64,000 bases of DNA. It comes from Enterobacter cloacae complex sp. ECNIH7. GTDB lineage: Bacteria; Pseudomonadota; Gammaproteobacteria; Enterobacterales; Enterobacteriaceae. Location of the stretch: assembly GCF_002208095.1 (NCBI RefSeq), contig NZ_CP017990.1, forward strand, positions 3,410,001 to 3,474,000. The letters run 5' to 3'. Position 1 is the stretch's first letter. Every line of letters starts with the position of its first letter. Below are positions 20,179 to 30,590 of the stretch, piece after piece. Under the pieces are notes generated by a model. That model worked only from the letters and a program-made list of their open reading frames with translations, searched no databases and was not told the origin of the DNA. The position numbers and the translations under genes were made by a program.

Positions 20179-20907
20179 ATGAATGCCGAAAAATCCCCGG
20201 TGGCTCACAACGTTGACCACGAAGAGATTGCCAAATTTGAAGCGGTGGCGTCCCGCTGGTGGGATCTCGAAGGTGAGTTCAAACCGCTGCATCGCATTAA
20301 CCCGCTGCGTCTGGGCTATATCGCGGAGCGTTCCGGCGGTCTGTTCGGTAAGAAAGTGCTCGACGTCGGCTGCGGCGGCGGCATCCTGGCTGAGAGCATG
20401 GCGCGCGAAGGGGCGAATGTTACGGGCCTGGATATGGGCTTTGAACCGCTCCAGGTTGCCCGCCTTCACGCGCTGGAGTCCGGCATACAGGTGGAATACG
20501 TGCAGGAAACCGTGGAAGAGCACGCGGCAAAACACGCCCATCAGTACGATGTGGTGACCTGCATGGAGATGCTGGAGCACGTACCCGATCCGCAGTCGGT
20601 GGTACATGCCTGTGCAAAACTGGTGAAGCCGGGCGGCCAGGTCTTCTTCTCAACCATCAACCGTAACGGTAAAGCCTGGCTGATGGCCGTCGTTGGCGCG
20701 GAGTATGTACTGCGCATGGTGCCGAAAGGGACGCACGACGTGAAGAAATTCATCAAGCCTGCGGAGCTGTTAAGCTGGGTTGACCAGACGTGGCTCAAAG
20801 AGCAGCACATCACCGGCCTGCACTACAATCCGCTAACCAATAAATTCAAACTCGCACCGGGCGTTGATGTTAACTATATGTTGCACACAACCGCCAAAAA
20901 CGACTAA
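20179..20907 (+). CDS. ubiG: Ubiquinone biosynthesis O-methyltransferase UbiG
   Basis: A 242-residue class I SAM-dependent methyltransferase that carries out both O-methylation steps in ubiquinone synthesis. The SAM-binding motif [16 protein letters not shown] lies at about residues 59-75, with LDMGF as the acidic loop and [11 protein letters not shown] as motif II. A C-terminal amphipathic stretch probably associates with membrane. A ribosome-binding site (TAAGGAG) precedes the ATG. It is divergent from gyrA, with 146 bp between the starts, as in E. coli. Confidence 0.97.
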   Translation: MNAEKSPVAHNVDHEEIAKFEAVASRWWDLEGEFKPLHRINPLRLGYIAERSGGLFGKKVLDVGCGGGILAESMAREGANVTGLDMGFEPLQVARLHALESGIQVEYVQETVEEHAAKHAHQYDVVTCMEMLEHVPDPQSVVHACAKLVKPGGQVFFSTINRNGKAWLMAVVGAEYVLRMVPKGTHDVKKFIKPAELLSWVDQTWLKEQHITGLHYNPLTNKFKLAPGVDVNYMLHTTAKND

Positions 20908-20930
20908 CGTCATTCGTTATTCTTATAAAG

Positions 20931-20955
20931 ATTGCGCGACATCATGTTGCGCAAT
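20931..20955. repeat. Near-perfect 25-bp palindrome after ubiG
   Basis: ATTGCGCGACAT-C-ATGTTGCGCAAT pairs at every position with one G-T wobble. It has no T tract, so it is not a typical intrinsic terminator. It may be an RNA stem protecting the ubiG 3' end or a protein-binding site. Confidence 0.6.
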
Positions 20956-21254
20956 TCTGACCTCCCGTTGAAGAAATCAGCACTCGATCAAATTTTGAAT
21001 TTTTTTTCTTAATTATTGACATGTCTTCCAGGCCTTACGGTACGAGGACTTAGCCTTTTTTACCCTTTCACAACCTCAATTTAACGCCAAAATCAACCCT
21101 TGTGCTGAAAAGATTCGATACTAGAATACTCACCATATAGCGTTTTTCTTATCGCAAACCCCCTACATGTAGTATTTATCCACAGAGTTAGTCACAAGAC
21201 GGATCTGTGGATAAACGGGGGATATTTTTTATTTCACGGACAGGTAAAACCCAC
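20956..21254 (+). promoter_or_regulatory. nrdA promoter region with two inverted DnaA boxes
   Basis: Two perfect consensus DnaA boxes face each other: TTATCCACA at 21176-21184 and TGTGGATAA at 21206-21214. DnaA boxes upstream of nrdAB are established in E. coli, where DnaA tunes dNTP supply to replication. Just upstream, CCCTACATGTAGTATT (about 21160-21175) contains a palindrome that could be an NrdR box, although I could not confirm the match. The rest is AT-rich and without a gene. Confidence 0.7.
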
Positions 21255-23540
21255 ATGAATCAGAGTCTGCTGGTGACAAAGCGCGACGGTACTACCGAGC
21301 GTATCAATCTGGACAAAATCCATCGAGTTCTCGACTGGGCAGCAGAAGGACTGAACAACGTATCTATCTCCCAGGTTGAACTGCGTTCTCACATTCAGTT
21401 CTACGACGGCATCAAAACGTCTGATATCCACGAAACGATCATTAAAGCAGCGGCAGACCTCATCTCCCGCGAAGCACCGGATTATCAGTACCTCGCTGCA
21501 CGTCTGGCGATTTTCCACCTGCGTAAAAAAGCCTACGGTCAGTTTGAGCCGCCGAAGCTTTACGATCACGTGGTGAAAATGGTTGAGCTGGGCAAATACG
21601 ACACGCATCTGCTGGAAGACTATACGGAAGAAGAGTTCGAGCAGATGAACGGGTTTATCGATCACTGGCGCGACATGAACTTCTCCTACGCGGCGGTGAA
21701 GCAGCTCGAAGGCAAATACCTGGTTCAGAACCGTGTAACCGGTGAGATCTACGAAAGCGCCCAGTTCCTCTATATTCTGGTGGCCGCCTGCCTGTTCTCT
21801 AACTACCCGCGTGACACCCGTCTGGAATACGTGAAGCGTTTCTACGATGCGGTATCCACGTTCAAGATTTCTCTGCCGACGCCAATCATGTCTGGCGTGC
21901 GTACTCCAACCCGTCAGTTCAGCTCCTGCGTACTGATCGAGTGTGGGGACAGCCTGGATTCCATCAACGCCACCTCCAGCGCCATCGTGAAATACGTCTC
22001 CCAGCGTGCCGGTATCGGCATCAACGCCGGTCGCATCCGTGCGCTGGGCAGCCCGATTCGCGGCGGTGAAGCGTTCCACACCGGCTGTATCCCGTTCTAT
22101 AAACACTTCCAGACGGCCGTAAAATCCTGCTCTCAGGGCGGCGTGCGCGGCGGTGCTGCGACCCTGTTCTACCCGATGTGGCACCTGGAAGTGGAAAGCC
22201 TGCTGGTCCTGAAAAACAACCGCGGCGTGGAAGGCAACCGCGTGCGTCACATGGACTACGGCGTGCAGATCAACAAGCTGATGTACACCCGTCTGCTGAA
22301 AGGCGAAGACATTACGCTGTTCAGCCCGTCCGACGTTCCGGGCCTGTACGACGCGTTCTTTGCCGATCAGGACGAGTTCGAACGTCTGTACACCAAATAC
22401 GAAAAAGACGACAGCATCCGCAAGCAGCGCGTGAAGGCGGTAGACCTGTTCTCTCTGATGATGCAGGAACGTGCCTCTACCGGCCGTATCTACATCCAGA
22501 ACGTGGACCACTGCAACACCCACAGCCCGTTTGATCCAGTAGTTGCGCCAGTGCGCCAGTCTAACCTGTGCCTGGAGATCGCCCTGCCGACCAAACCGCT
22601 GGAAGACGTGAACGACGAAAACGGCGAAATCGCGCTGTGTACGCTGTCCGCGTTCAACCTGGGCGCGATTAAGAGCCTGGACGAGCTGGAAGAGCTGGCC
22701 GTGCTGGCGGTTCGCGCGCTCGACGCCCTGCTGGACTACCAGGATTACCCAATCCCGGCCGCTAAACGCGGTGCGATGGGCCGCCGTACCCTGGGTATCG
22801 GCGTGATCAACTTCGCCTACTGGCTGGCGAAAAACGGCAAGCGTTACTCCGACGGCAGCGCTAATAATCTGACGCACCAGACGTTCGAAGCGATTCAGTA
22901 CTACCTGATGAAAGCCTCTAACGAGCTGGCGAAAGAGCAAGGCGCGTGCCCGTGGTTCAACGAAACCACCTACGCGAAAGGCATTCTGCCAATAGACACC
23001 TACAAGAAAGACCTGGATGCGATCGTCAGCGAGCCGCTGCATCTCGACTGGGAAGGCCTGCGCGAGTCCATCAAGACCCACGGCTTGCGTAACTCTACGC
23101 TCTCTGCCCTGATGCCGTCCGAGACCTCTTCGCAGATCTCTAACGCCACCAACGGTATTGAACCGCCGCGCGGCCACGTCAGCATCAAAGCGTCGAAAGA
23201 CGGCGTGCTGCGTCAGGTGGTACCGGACTACGAAACGCTGGGCAACAACTACGAGCTGCTGTGGGAAATGCCAAACAACGACGGCTACCTGCAGCTGGTG
23301 GGTATCATGCAGAAGTTTATCGACCAGTCGATCTCTGCCAATACCAACTATGACCCGACGCGCTTCCCGTCCGGCAAGGTACCGATGCAGCAATTGCTGA
23401 AAGACCTGCTCACCGCCTACAAATTTGGCGTGAAAACCCTGTACTATCACAACACCCGTGACGGTGCGGAAGACGCGCAGGACGACATGGTACCGTCAAT
23501 TCAGGACGATGGCTGCGAAAGCGGCGCATGTAAGATCTAA
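21255..23540 (+). CDS. nrdA: Class Ia ribonucleotide reductase, alpha subunit
   Basis: A 761-residue catalytic subunit, same length as in E. coli. An N-terminal ATP-cone (about residues 5-95, [19 protein letters not shown]) sets overall activity. The active-site cysteines correspond to Cys225 ([10 protein letters not shown]), Cys439 ([11 protein letters not shown]) and Cys462 (ALCTLSAFN). The C-terminal CESGACKI carries the redox pair that is re-reduced by thioredoxin or glutaredoxin. The frame is open for 16 more codons upstream, but ATG at 21255 matches the E. coli start. It reduces NDPs to dNDPs in complex with NrdB. Confidence 0.98.
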   Translation: MNQSLLVTKRDGTTERINLDKIHRVLDWAAEGLNNVSISQVELRSHIQFYDGIKTSDIHETIIKAAADLISREAPDYQYLAARLAIFHLRKKAYGQFEPPKLYDHVVKMVELGKYDTHLLEDYTEEEFEQMNGFIDHWRDMNFSYAAVKQLEGKYLVQNRVTGEIYESAQFLYILVAACLFSNYPRDTRLEYVKRFYDAVSTFKISLPTPIMSGVRTPTRQFSSCVLIECGDSLDSINATSSAIVKYVSQRAGIGINAGRIRALGSPIRGGEAFHTGCIPFYKHFQTAVKSCSQGGVRGGAATLFYPMWHLEVESLLVLKNNRGVEGNRVRHMDYGVQINKLMYTRLLKGEDITLFSPSDVPGLYDAFFADQDEFERLYTKYEKDDSIRKQRVKAVDLFSLMMQERASTGRIYIQNVDHCNTHSPFDPVVAPVRQSNLCLEIALPTKPLEDVNDENGEIALCTLSAFNLGAIKSLDELEELAVLAVRALDALLDYQDYPIPAAKRGAMGRRTLGIGVINFAYWLAKNGKRYSDGSANNLTHQTFEAIQYYLMKASNELAKEQGACPWFNETTYAKGILPIDTYKKDLDAIVSEPLHLDWEGLRESIKTHGLRNSTLSALMPSETSSQISNATNGIEPPRGHVSIKASKDGVLRQVVPDYETLGNNYELLWEMPNNDGYLQLVGIMQKFIDQSISANTNYDPTRFPSGKVPMQQLLKDLLTAYKFGVKTLYYHNTRDGAEDAQDDMVPSIQDDGCESGACKI

Positions 23541-23545
23541 TGAAG

Positions 23546-23570
23546 GGCGGGGATATCCCCGCCTTTATTT
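23546..23570 (+). terminator. Terminator-like hairpin between nrdA and nrdB
   Basis: GGCGGGGATATCCCCGCC is a perfect palindrome (7-bp G+C-rich stem, ATAT loop), followed by TTTATTT. It occupies nearly half of the 49-bp nrdA-nrdB gap. It looks like a weak intrinsic terminator or a processing/stability element within the operon. Confidence 0.65.
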
Positions 23571-23589
23571 CGTAAGACAGGACACACTC

Positions 23590-24720
23590 ATGGCATATAC
23601 CACCTTTTCACAGACGAAAAACGACCAGCTCAAAGAGCCGATGTTCTTCGGCCAGCCGGTCAACGTGGCACGCTACGATCAGCAAAAATATGACATCTTC
23701 GAAAAGCTGATTGAAAAGCAACTCTCCTTCTTCTGGCGCCCGGAAGAAGTGGACGTCTCCCGCGACCGTATTGATTACCAGTCGCTGCCGGATCACGAAA
23801 AACATATCTTCATCAGCAACCTGAAGTACCAGACGCTGCTGGACTCCATTCAGGGTCGTAGCCCGAACGTGGCGCTGCTGCCGCTGATCTCCATTCCGGA
23901 GCTGGAAACCTGGGTGGAAACCTGGGCGTTCTCCGAGACTATCCACTCCCGCTCTTACACCCACATCATCCGCAACATCGTGAACGATCCGGCGGTGGTG
24001 TTTGACGATATCGTCACCAACGAGCAGATCCAGAAGCGCGCGGAAGGCATTGCCCATTACTACGACGAGCTGATCGAGATGACCAGCTACTGGCATCTGC
24101 TGGGCGAAGGTACGCACAACGTGAACGGTAAAACCATCACCGTGAACCTGCGCGCGCTGAAAAAACAGCTGTACCTGTGCCTGATGAGCGTCAACGCGCT
24201 GGAAGCGATCCGCTTCTACGTGAGCTTCGCCTGCTCCTTCGCCTTTGCCGAGCGCAAGCTGATGGAAGGCAACGCCAAAATCATCCGTCTGATCGCCCGC
24301 GATGAAGCCCTGCACCTGACCGGTACCCAGCACATGCTGAACCTGCTGCGCAGCGGTACGGACGATCCGGAGATGGCGGAAATCGCCGAAGAGTGCAAGC
24401 AGGAGTGCTACGACCTGTTCGTGCTGGCGGCTCAGCAGGAGAAAGAGTGGGCAGACTACCTGTTCCGCGACGGCTCCATGATCGGCCTGAACAAAGACAT
24501 CCTGTGCCAGTACGTTGAGTACATCACCAACATCCGCATGCAGGCCGTCGGTCTCGATCTGCCGTTCCAGACGCGCTCTAACCCGATTCCGTGGATCAAC
24601 ACCTGGCTGGTGTCCGATAACGTGCAGGTTGCGCCGCAGGAAGTGGAAGTCAGCTCTTATCTGGTCGGTCAGATTGATTCTGAAGTCAACACCGACGACC
24701 TGAGCAACTTCCAGCTCTGA
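23590..24720 (+). CDS. nrdB: Class Ia ribonucleotide reductase, beta subunit
   Basis: A 376-residue ferritin-like diiron protein that houses the stable tyrosyl radical. The radical residue lies in [12 protein letters not shown] (Tyr122 in mature numbering). Metal ligands are in the surrounding helices ([22 protein letters not shown]). The C-terminus [11 protein letters not shown] is the tail that docks on NrdA. ATG at 23590 follows a GGACA-type ribosome-binding site. The stop codon overlaps the yfaE start by one base, linking synthesis of the radical protein to its maintenance ferredoxin. Confidence 0.97.
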   Translation: MAYTTFSQTKNDQLKEPMFFGQPVNVARYDQQKYDIFEKLIEKQLSFFWRPEEVDVSRDRIDYQSLPDHEKHIFISNLKYQTLLDSIQGRSPNVALLPLISIPELETWVETWAFSETIHSRSYTHIIRNIVNDPAVVFDDIVTNEQIQKRAEGIAHYYDELIEMTSYWHLLGEGTHNVNGKTITVNLRALKKQLYLCLMSVNALEAIRFYVSFACSFAFAERKLMEGNAKIIRLIARDEALHLTGTQHMLNLLRSGTDDPEMAEIAEECKQECYDLFVLAAQQEKEWADYLFRDGSMIGLNKDILCQYVEYITNIRMQAVGLDLPFQTRSNPIPWINTWLVSDNVQVAPQEVEVSSYLVGQIDSEVNTDDLSNFQL

Positions 24721-24974
24721 TGTCACGCGTCACGTTAAGTCTTTCCGGCACTGAGGTGCTGTGTCGGGAGGAGCACCCTTCTCTGCTGGTGGCGCTTGAG
24801 GCGCATCAGGTAGAAGTAGAGTACCAGTGTCGTTCCGGCTACTGTGGCTCCTGCCGATGCCGCCTGGTCGCCGGCCAGGTGGACTGGCTGACCGAGCCGC
24901 TGGCCTTTATCAACGAAGGGGAAATTTTGCCCTGCTGCTGCCGGGCAAAAGGCGATATAGAGATCGAGATGTGA
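24720..24974 (+). CDS. yfaE: 2Fe-2S ferredoxin YfaE (NrdB cofactor maintenance)
   Basis: An 84-residue plant-type ferredoxin. The cluster ligands fit Cys37-X4-Cys42-X2-Cys45 plus a distal cysteine in LPCCCRAKGD (residues 72-74). E. coli YfaE supplies electrons for assembly and repair of the NrdB diferric-tyrosyl radical cofactor. The start codon overlaps the nrdB stop (TGATG). The protein is short but complete, ending in DIEIEM as in E. coli. Confidence 0.95.
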   Translation: MSRVTLSLSGTEVLCREEHPSLLVALEAHQVEVEYQCRSGYCGSCRCRLVAGQVDWLTEPLAFINEGEILPCCCRAKGDIEIEM

Positions 24975-24986
24975 TGTTGTCCTTAT

Positions 24987-25030
24987 CCCCTCTCCCGGTG
25001 GGAGAGGGTTAGGGTGAGGGCATCAGGCCG
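24987..25030 (+). repeat. Intergenic repeat family, copy 3
   Basis: CCCCTCTCCCGGTGGGAGAG followed by GGTTAGGGTGAGGGCATCAG. It is nearly identical to the copy at 3119-3162 and sits between yfaE and the convergent glpQ. Confidence 0.86.
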
Positions 25031-25042
25031 CAGAGCCAGATT

Positions 25043-25070
25043 GTCGGGTGGCGGCTTCGCCTTACCCGAC
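25043..25070. repeat. REP-like palindrome before the glpQ 3' end
   Basis: GTCGGGTGGCGG followed by CTTCGCCTTACCCGAC forms a stem with GTCGGGT/ACCCGAC arms. The sequence resembles enterobacterial REP elements and lies 10 bp from the glpQ stop codon, within reach of both convergent transcripts. Confidence 0.75.
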
Positions 25071-25079
25071 CTGCCAAAC

Positions 25080-26138
25080 CTACTTCCGGTGAATGAATTC
25101 GACCGCTTTATCCGGGAAATCCGTAAACAGTCCGTCCACGCCCGCCTGGTTATACAACACCTCATAAAGCTGATTCACGTCCGTGGCATACGGCGGCAGC
25201 TGGTCTGCACGCACGGTATACGGATGTACCTGCATCCTGCTGGCGTGCGCCTCTTTCACCATCGCCGTCAGCTTCACGTGGCCCGGCGCTGAGCCTTCCG
25301 CCACCAGCATGTGGTAATCCGGCCCGATGCCGTCGGCGTACTGCGCAATCTGCTTCATCGCGCCCGGCTTAAACATCCAGTCGTAGTTATAGTTCACCCA
25401 CTTGCCGTCCGGCTGCTTCTCCTGGGTTTCATTCCAGTCGGTATAGGCAATCAGCTGCACCAGATTGAGGTTCATCCCCATCTTCGGCTCCAGCTCGGTT
25501 TTGATGCGCTTCAGCTCGGCGGCGTCAAAACACTGCAGGTAGACTTTGTCCTTCTTGCTGGTGTAGCCGTACTGTTTCATTACCTCCAGCGTCTTCGCGG
25601 CAATGTCTTTGCCTTCCTGATGGTGGAACCACGGCGCTTTGATCTCCGGGTAGATGCCGATATTTTTACCGGTTGAGTGGTTCAGCCCCTGAACAAACTC
25701 AATCTCTTCCTGGAAGGTATGGATCCGGAAGTCAGATTTGCCCATCGGGAAACGTCCCGGATAGACCTGCACCTTCTTGCCGTTTTCGATCTCGAAGCCT
25801 TCGGTAAACTTCAGGGAACGGATCTCCGCCAGGGTGAAATCAATGGCATAGTAGCGGCCATCTTTTCGCGCGCGGTCCGGGAAACGCTCCGCCACGTCCG
25901 TCACGCGGTCCAGGTAGTGGTCATGCAGTACGACCAGCTGGTCGTCCTTGGTCATCACCAGATCCTGCTCCAGATAATCCGCGCCCTGGGCATAGGCCAT
26001 CGCTTTCGCCGGGAGCGTATGCTCCGGCAGATAGCCGCTGGCGCCGCGGTGGGCGATAACGATTTTATCCGCCGCCAGCGCGGAGCCTGTCATCAGGCCC
26101 GCCAGCAGCAGGCCGGTTGTTACGTAAGATAATTTCAT
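25080..26138 (-). CDS. glpQ: Periplasmic glycerophosphodiester phosphodiesterase GlpQ
   Basis: A 352-residue secreted enzyme with signal peptide MKLSYVTTGLLLAGLMTGSA and cleavage near ALA-ADK. It hydrolyses glycerophosphodiesters to glycerol-3-phosphate and an alcohol in the periplasm. GDPD-family motifs are present: IVIAHRGASGYLPEHT (catalytic His and Glu) and YLEQDLVMTKDDQLVVLHDH (Ca2+ ligands and second His). The product is taken up by GlpT, whose gene is 11 bp upstream in the same operon. The start at 26138 has an AGGAG ribosome-binding site. Confidence 0.97.
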   Translation of the reverse strand: MKLSYVTTGLLLAGLMTGSALAADKIVIAHRGASGYLPEHTLPAKAMAYAQGADYLEQDLVMTKDDQLVVLHDHYLDRVTDVAERFPDRARKDGRYYAIDFTLAEIRSLKFTEGFEIENGKKVQVYPGRFPMGKSDFRIHTFQEEIEFVQGLNHSTGKNIGIYPEIKAPWFHHQEGKDIAAKTLEVMKQYGYTSKKDKVYLQCFDAAELKRIKTELEPKMGMNLNLVQLIAYTDWNETQEKQPDGKWVNYNYDWMFKPGAMKQIAQYADGIGPDYHMLVAEGSAPGHVKLTAMVKEAHASRMQVHPYTVRADQLPPYATDVNQLYEVLYNQAGVDGLFTDFPDKAVEFIHRK

Positions 26139-26149
26139 CGCAATGCTCC

Positions 26150-27502
26150 TTATTGACGACGCGCCAGCACTTCCGCGTGGTGACGTTTCTCACCGATCAT
26201 GACCACCATGAGCAGCAGTACCGCCAGCACGCTGCCGCCGATCATCACCATAAAGCCGCCGTCCCAGCCGAAGAAGTCAACGGTGTAGCCCACGATAGCG
26301 CTCGCCGCGACCGAACCGCCCAGGTAGCCGAACAGACCGGTAAAGCCTGCCGCCGTGCCCGCCGCTTTTTTCGGCGCCAGCTCCAGCGCGTGCAGGCCGA
26401 TCAGCATCACCGGACCGTAAATCAGGAAGCCGATAACAATCATGCAGGCCATGTCTACTGATGGGTTACCCGGCGGGTTGAGCCAGTAAACGACGGTCGC
26501 GATGGTGACCAGGGTCATAAAGAACACTCCCGTCGCCCCGCGGTTGCCTTTAAACACCTTGTCCGACATCCAGCCGCAAAGCAGCGTGCCCGGGATCCCG
26601 GCATATTCATACAGGAAATAGGCCCAAGACGATTTATCCAGCGCGAAGTGCTTCACCTCTTTCAGGTAGGTTGGCGACCAGTCGAGGATGCCGTAGCGCA
26701 GCAGGTAAACGAACACGTTTGCCACCGCGATATACCACAGCAGCTTGTTCGGCAGCACGTACTTCATGAAGATCTGTTTGGCGGTCAGCTCTTCTTCGTG
26801 CTCCTTGCTGTAATCATCCGGATAATCGTTTTTGTACTCTTCAATCGGCGGCAGGCCGCAGGACTGCGGCGTATCGCGCATCAGGGCGAAGGCAATAATC
26901 GCCACCAGAATGGCGCCAAAGGCAGGCATATAGAGCGCCGCGTGCCAGTCGTTGAACCAGGCCATCCCCAGCAGGAACAGCAGCGGCGGAATACCGCCGC
27001 CCACGTTATGCGCGCAGTTCCACACCGACACGATGCCGCCGCGTTCCTTCTGCGACCACCAGTGCACCATGGTACGTCCGCACGGCGGCCACCCCATCCC
27101 CTGGAACCAGCCGCAGAGGAACAGCAGCACGAACATAATCGCAATACTGGACGTCGCCCACGGCACAAAGCCCATGAACAGCATGACCGCGGCCGCCAGG
27201 ATCAGGCCGGCGGGCAGGAACACGCGCGGATTCGAGCGATCCGACACGGAACCCATGATGAATTTGGAAAAACCGTAGGCGATTGAGATCCCCGACAGCG
27301 CGAACCCCAGATCGCCGCGGGAGAAGCCCTGCTCCACCAGATACGGCATGGCGAGCGCGAAGTTTTTACGTACAAGGTAGTACGCCGCGTACCCGAAGAA
27401 AATTCCCAGGAAAATTTGCCAGCGCAGACGGCGGTATAGCGGATCAATTTCTGCCTCTGGCAGACGCGCCCTGTGCGGCGCAGGTTTGAAGATACTGAGC
27501 AT
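26150..27502 (-). CDS. glpT: Glycerol-3-phosphate:phosphate antiporter GlpT
   Basis: A 450-residue major facilitator protein with about 12 membrane helices; E. coli GlpT has 452. It exchanges external glycerol-3-phosphate for internal phosphate. The N-terminal half contains [20 protein letters not shown] and the OPA-family region [27 protein letters not shown]. The central cytoplasmic loop is rich in Glu and Lys. GlpT is also the main route for fosfomycin entry, and the gene shows no truncation or frameshift. It is divergent from glpABC and shares a 252-bp control region with it. Confidence 0.97.
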   Translation of the reverse strand: MLSIFKPAPHRARLPEAEIDPLYRRLRWQIFLGIFFGYAAYYLVRKNFALAMPYLVEQGFSRGDLGFALSGISIAYGFSKFIMGSVSDRSNPRVFLPAGLILAAAVMLFMGFVPWATSSIAIMFVLLFLCGWFQGMGWPPCGRTMVHWWSQKERGGIVSVWNCAHNVGGGIPPLLFLLGMAWFNDWHAALYMPAFGAILVAIIAFALMRDTPQSCGLPPIEEYKNDYPDDYSKEHEEELTAKQIFMKYVLPNKLLWYIAVANVFVYLLRYGILDWSPTYLKEVKHFALDKSSWAYFLYEYAGIPGTLLCGWMSDKVFKGNRGATGVFFMTLVTIATVVYWLNPPGNPSVDMACMIVIGFLIYGPVMLIGLHALELAPKKAAGTAAGFTGLFGYLGGSVAASAIVGYTVDFFGWDGGFMVMIGGSVLAVLLLMVVMIGEKRHHAEVLARRQ

Positions 27503-27754
27503 AACAGCCTCCGTGGCCTTGAATTGAATGGGCAGGTGGCTCGCACCTGAATTCCAGAGGCGGGGATGTTAAGAAATCACGGTGATTGTTACTGTGAATC
27601 AACGCACAGATTGTTACAGAAATATGACAGAATGCGCAAAAAAGCGCATGAAATCACGTTCCATTTTCGAATTTCGCGCGTTTATGTTCGAAATCAAACA
27701 AACCACACTATTGATATGGCTAAATGATAAAAAAACGAACATAGAGGGTAAACA
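27503..27754. promoter_or_regulatory. Divergent glpTQ/glpABC control region (CRP and GlpR sites)
   Basis: A good CRP site, TGTGA-ATCAAC-GCACA, lies at 27593-27608 on the glpT side. GlpR-like operators are seen as ATGTTCGAAATCAAACAA (27684-27701) and ATGATAAAAAAACGAACAT (27724-27742), each with one well-conserved half (ATGTTCG or CGAACAT). This matches E. coli, where GlpR represses and CRP activates both operons. Assignments are by motif only. Confidence 0.65.
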
Positions 27755-29383
27755 ATGACCATTCACGATCCTCGCTACAGCGATGTGATAATCATTGGCG
27801 GTGGCGCAACCGGCGCCGGGATCGCACGCGACTGCGCCCTTCGCGGCTTAAGCGTTACGCTGCTGGAGCGCCACGATATCGCCACGGGCGCAACCGGGCG
27901 TAACCACGGCCTGCTGCACAGCGGAGCGCGGTATGCGGTTACCGACGGTGAGTCCGCACGCGAATGTATTGCTGAAAACCAGATCCTCAAGCGTATCGCC
28001 CGCCACTGCATTGAGCCAACCAACGGCCTCTTTATTACTCTTCCCGAAGATGATCTCGCCTTTCAGGACACCTTTATTACCGCCTGCACTGCGGCGGGCA
28101 TTCAGGCTGAGGCCATGGACCCGGTGCTGGCGCGGCGGCTGGAACCGTCGGTTAACCCGGCGCTTATCGGCGCGGTGAAAGTGCCTGACGGCACCGTTGA
28201 CCCCTTCCGCCTGACGGCCGCCAATATGCTGGACGCCCGCGAGCATGGCGCGAACATTCTGACCGGACACGAAGTGACCGGCCTTATCCGCGAAGGTCAC
28301 CGCATCTGCGGCGTGCGGATCCTTGATACGCAGTACAACGAACACAGCGAGCTGTATGCCGCCGTGGTGGTCAACGCGGCGGGGATCTGGGGGCAGCGCA
28401 TCGCGGAATACGCGGACCTGTCGGTGCGCATGTTCCCGGCAAAAGGCTCGCTGCTGATCCTCGACCACCGCATTAATAATCACGTGATTAACCGCTGCCG
28501 CAAGCCGTCCGATGCCGATATCCTGGTGCCGGGCGACACCATTTCGTTAATCGGTACCACCTCAACCCACGTGAATTACAGCGAGATTGATTACAACCGC
28601 GTCACCGCTGAAGAGGTGGATATCCTGCTGCGGGAAGGGGAAAAACTGGCCCCGGTGATGGCGCAGACGCGTATTCTGCGCGCCTACGCGGGCGTGCGTC
28701 CGCTGGTTGCCAGCGACAACGACCCGAGCGGACGTAACGTCAGCCGGGGAATCGTGCTGCTCGATCACGCCGAGCGCGACGGCATGGACGGGTTTATCAC
28801 CATCACCGGCGGCAAGCTGATGACCTACCGCCTGATGGCCGAGTGGGCGACCGATGCCGTCTGCCGCAAGCTGGGGAATACCGAAACATGCGTGACGGCA
28901 GAACAACCCCTGCCCGGCTCGCGGCAGTCCACCGAAAAAACGCTGCAAAAAATTATCTCCCTGCCCGCGCCGCTGCGCGGGTCCGCGATTTACCGCCACG
29001 GCGACAGAACGCCGCAGTGGCTCGGTGAAGGACGCCTGAGCCGCAGCCTGGTGTGCGAGTGCGAAGCCGTCACCGCCGGTGAGGTGCAGTACGCGGTGGA
29101 GAACCTGACGGTCACAAGCCTGCTCGATCTTCGTCGCCGCACCCGCGTGGGAATGGGTACCTGTCAGGGCGAGCTGTGCGCCTGTCGTGCCGCCGGGCTG
29201 CTGCAGCGTTTTCATACCACCACCGCCACCCAGTCGCTCGATCAGCTCAGCGCGTTTTTAAACGAGCGCTGGAAAGGCATTCAGCCTGTCGCCTGGGGCG
29301 ATGCCCTGCGCGAAAGCGAATTTACCCGCTGGGTCTACCAGGGGCTTTGCGGTCTTGAGAAGGAGCAACGCGATGAAATTTGA
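27755..29383 (+). CDS. glpA: Anaerobic glycerol-3-phosphate dehydrogenase, subunit A
   Basis: A 542-residue flavoprotein that oxidises glycerol-3-phosphate to dihydroxyacetone phosphate under anaerobic conditions. The N-terminal FAD motif [19 protein letters not shown] is clear. The C-terminal 80 residues hold a BFD-like cysteine cluster ([10 protein letters not shown] ... [16 protein letters not shown]) expected to bind an iron-sulfur centre. GlpA and GlpB form the catalytic dimer, anchored to the membrane by GlpC. An AGAGGG ribosome-binding site precedes the ATG. The last 11 bases overlap glpB. Confidence 0.97.
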   Translation: MTIHDPRYSDVIIIGGGATGAGIARDCALRGLSVTLLERHDIATGATGRNHGLLHSGARYAVTDGESARECIAENQILKRIARHCIEPTNGLFITLPEDDLAFQDTFITACTAAGIQAEAMDPVLARRLEPSVNPALIGAVKVPDGTVDPFRLTAANMLDAREHGANILTGHEVTGLIREGHRICGVRILDTQYNEHSELYAAVVVNAAGIWGQRIAEYADLSVRMFPAKGSLLILDHRINNHVINRCRKPSDADILVPGDTISLIGTTSTHVNYSEIDYNRVTAEEVDILLREGEKLAPVMAQTRILRAYAGVRPLVASDNDPSGRNVSRGIVLLDHAERDGMDGFITITGGKLMTYRLMAEWATDAVCRKLGNTETCVTAEQPLPGSRQSTEKTLQKIISLPAPLRGSAIYRHGDRTPQWLGEGRLSRSLVCECEAVTAGEVQYAVENLTVTSLLDLRRRTRVGMGTCQGELCACRAAGLLQRFHTTTATQSLDQLSAFLNERWKGIQPVAWGDALRESEFTRWVYQGLCGLEKEQRDEI

Positions 29384-30590
29384 TACCGTAATCGTCGGCG
29401 GCGGGCTGGCAGGCCTGCTCTGCGGCATCAAGCTCTCGAAGCAGGGTCTTCGCTGCGCCATTATCACCCGGGGCCAGAGCGCCCTGCACTTCTCGTCGGG
29501 CTCTCTGGATCTGGTGGACGAAGCGTACCGCGACAAGCTGCCGCCGGAGCACCCGTATCACCTGATTGGCGCCCAGCATATTGACCGCTTTGCGCTGGAG
29601 ACCGAAGCGCTGCTGGCGGACTGCGGCGCGCGTCTGAGGGGAAGCGCCCGGCTCAATCACCAGCGCGTCACGCCGCTCGGCACCCTGCGCTCTGCCTGGC
29701 TCAGCCCGGAAGAAGTGCCCGTTGCTCCCTTCAATGCCGCACGCGTCCGGGTCGTGGGCATTAGCGGCTTTCTGGATTTTCAGCCCCATCTCGCGGCCGC
29801 GTCGCTCTGTCGCCAGGGCGTCAATGCCGAAACGGCAGAGATAGAGCTGCCTGAGCTTGATGTCCTGCGCGACAACCCGAGCGAGTTTCGCGCGGTGAAT
29901 ATCGCCCGTTTTCTGGATAACGAGGACAAATGGCCGCTGCTGTATGACGCGCTCAGACCGCTCAGCGATAGCTGTGATGCCCTGCTGATGCCCGCCTGCT
30001 TCGGTTTACGCGACAACCGGCTCTGGCGCTGGCTCTCGGATCGTCTGCCCTGCACGCTCGGCCTGCTGCCAACCCTGCCCCCTTCCGTACCCGGCATTCG
30101 CCTGCATACCCAGCTCCAGCGCCAGTTTGTCGCGCAGGGCGGCGTGTGGATGGCGGGTGATGAGGTGAAAAAAATCACCCTGACCGACGGCGCGGTGAGC
30201 GAAATCTGGACGCGCAACCACGACGATATTCCGCTTCGTGCCCGCTATACGGTGCTGGCAAGCGGCAGTTTCTTCAGCAACGGGCTGCTGAGCAGCCGGG
30301 AGGGCATCCGGGAAGCCATCATGGGGCTGGATGTTCGTCAGCGAGCCTCCCGCGCGGACTGGTATCAGAGCGATTTCTTCTCGCCGCAGCCCTGGCAGCA
30401 GTTCGGCGTGATTGTCGATAGCCAGCTGCATCCGCAACTTTCCGGTAAGCCCGTCAGTAATCTCTTTGCCATCGGCTCGCTGCTGGGCGGGTACGATCCC
30501 ATTGCCCAGGGATGCGGTGGCGGAGTCTGCGCCGTCACGGCGCTGTATGTGGCAGAGCAGATTAGCCAGCGCACGGAGGCTGAACAATGA
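29373..30590 (+). CDS. glpB: Anaerobic glycerol-3-phosphate dehydrogenase, subunit B
   Basis: A 405-residue FAD/FMN-binding subunit, slightly shorter than E. coli GlpB (419). It begins [20 protein letters not shown], a dinucleotide-binding fold, and ends with the flavoprotein motif [20 protein letters not shown]. The frame is open upstream to 29301 inside glpA, but ATG at 29373 gives the conserved N-terminus and has AAGGAG upstream. It overlaps glpA by 11 bases and glpC by 4 (ATGA), indicating translational coupling. Confidence 0.95.
   Translation: MKFDTVIVGGGLAGLLCGIKLSKQGLRCAIITRGQSALHFSSGSLDLVDEAYRDKLPPEHPYHLIGAQHIDRFALETEALLADCGARLRGSARLNHQRVTPLGTLRSAWLSPEEVPVAPFNAARVRVVGISGFLDFQPHLAAASLCRQGVNAETAEIELPELDVLRDNPSEFRAVNIARFLDNEDKWPLLYDALRPLSDSCDALLMPACFGLRDNRLWRWLSDRLPCTLGLLPTLPPSVPGIRLHTQLQRQFVAQGGVWMAGDEVKKITLTDGAVSEIWTRNHDDIPLRARYTVLASGSFFSNGLLSSREGIREAIMGLDVRQRASRADWYQSDFFSPQPWQQFGVIVDSQLHPQLSGKPVSNLFAIGSLLGGYDPIAQGCGGGVCAVTALYVAEQISQRTEAEQ

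Noticed and set aside
21234..23450. 738-codon open frame antisense to nrdA
   Set aside because: Same cause. The translation is rich in Val, Phe, His and Arg with no recognisable domain, while the plus strand encodes NrdA.
29373..29383. 11-bp overlap of glpA and glpB as a possible frameshift
   Set aside because: Both proteins have complete conserved ends, and overlapping genes are normal in this operon.
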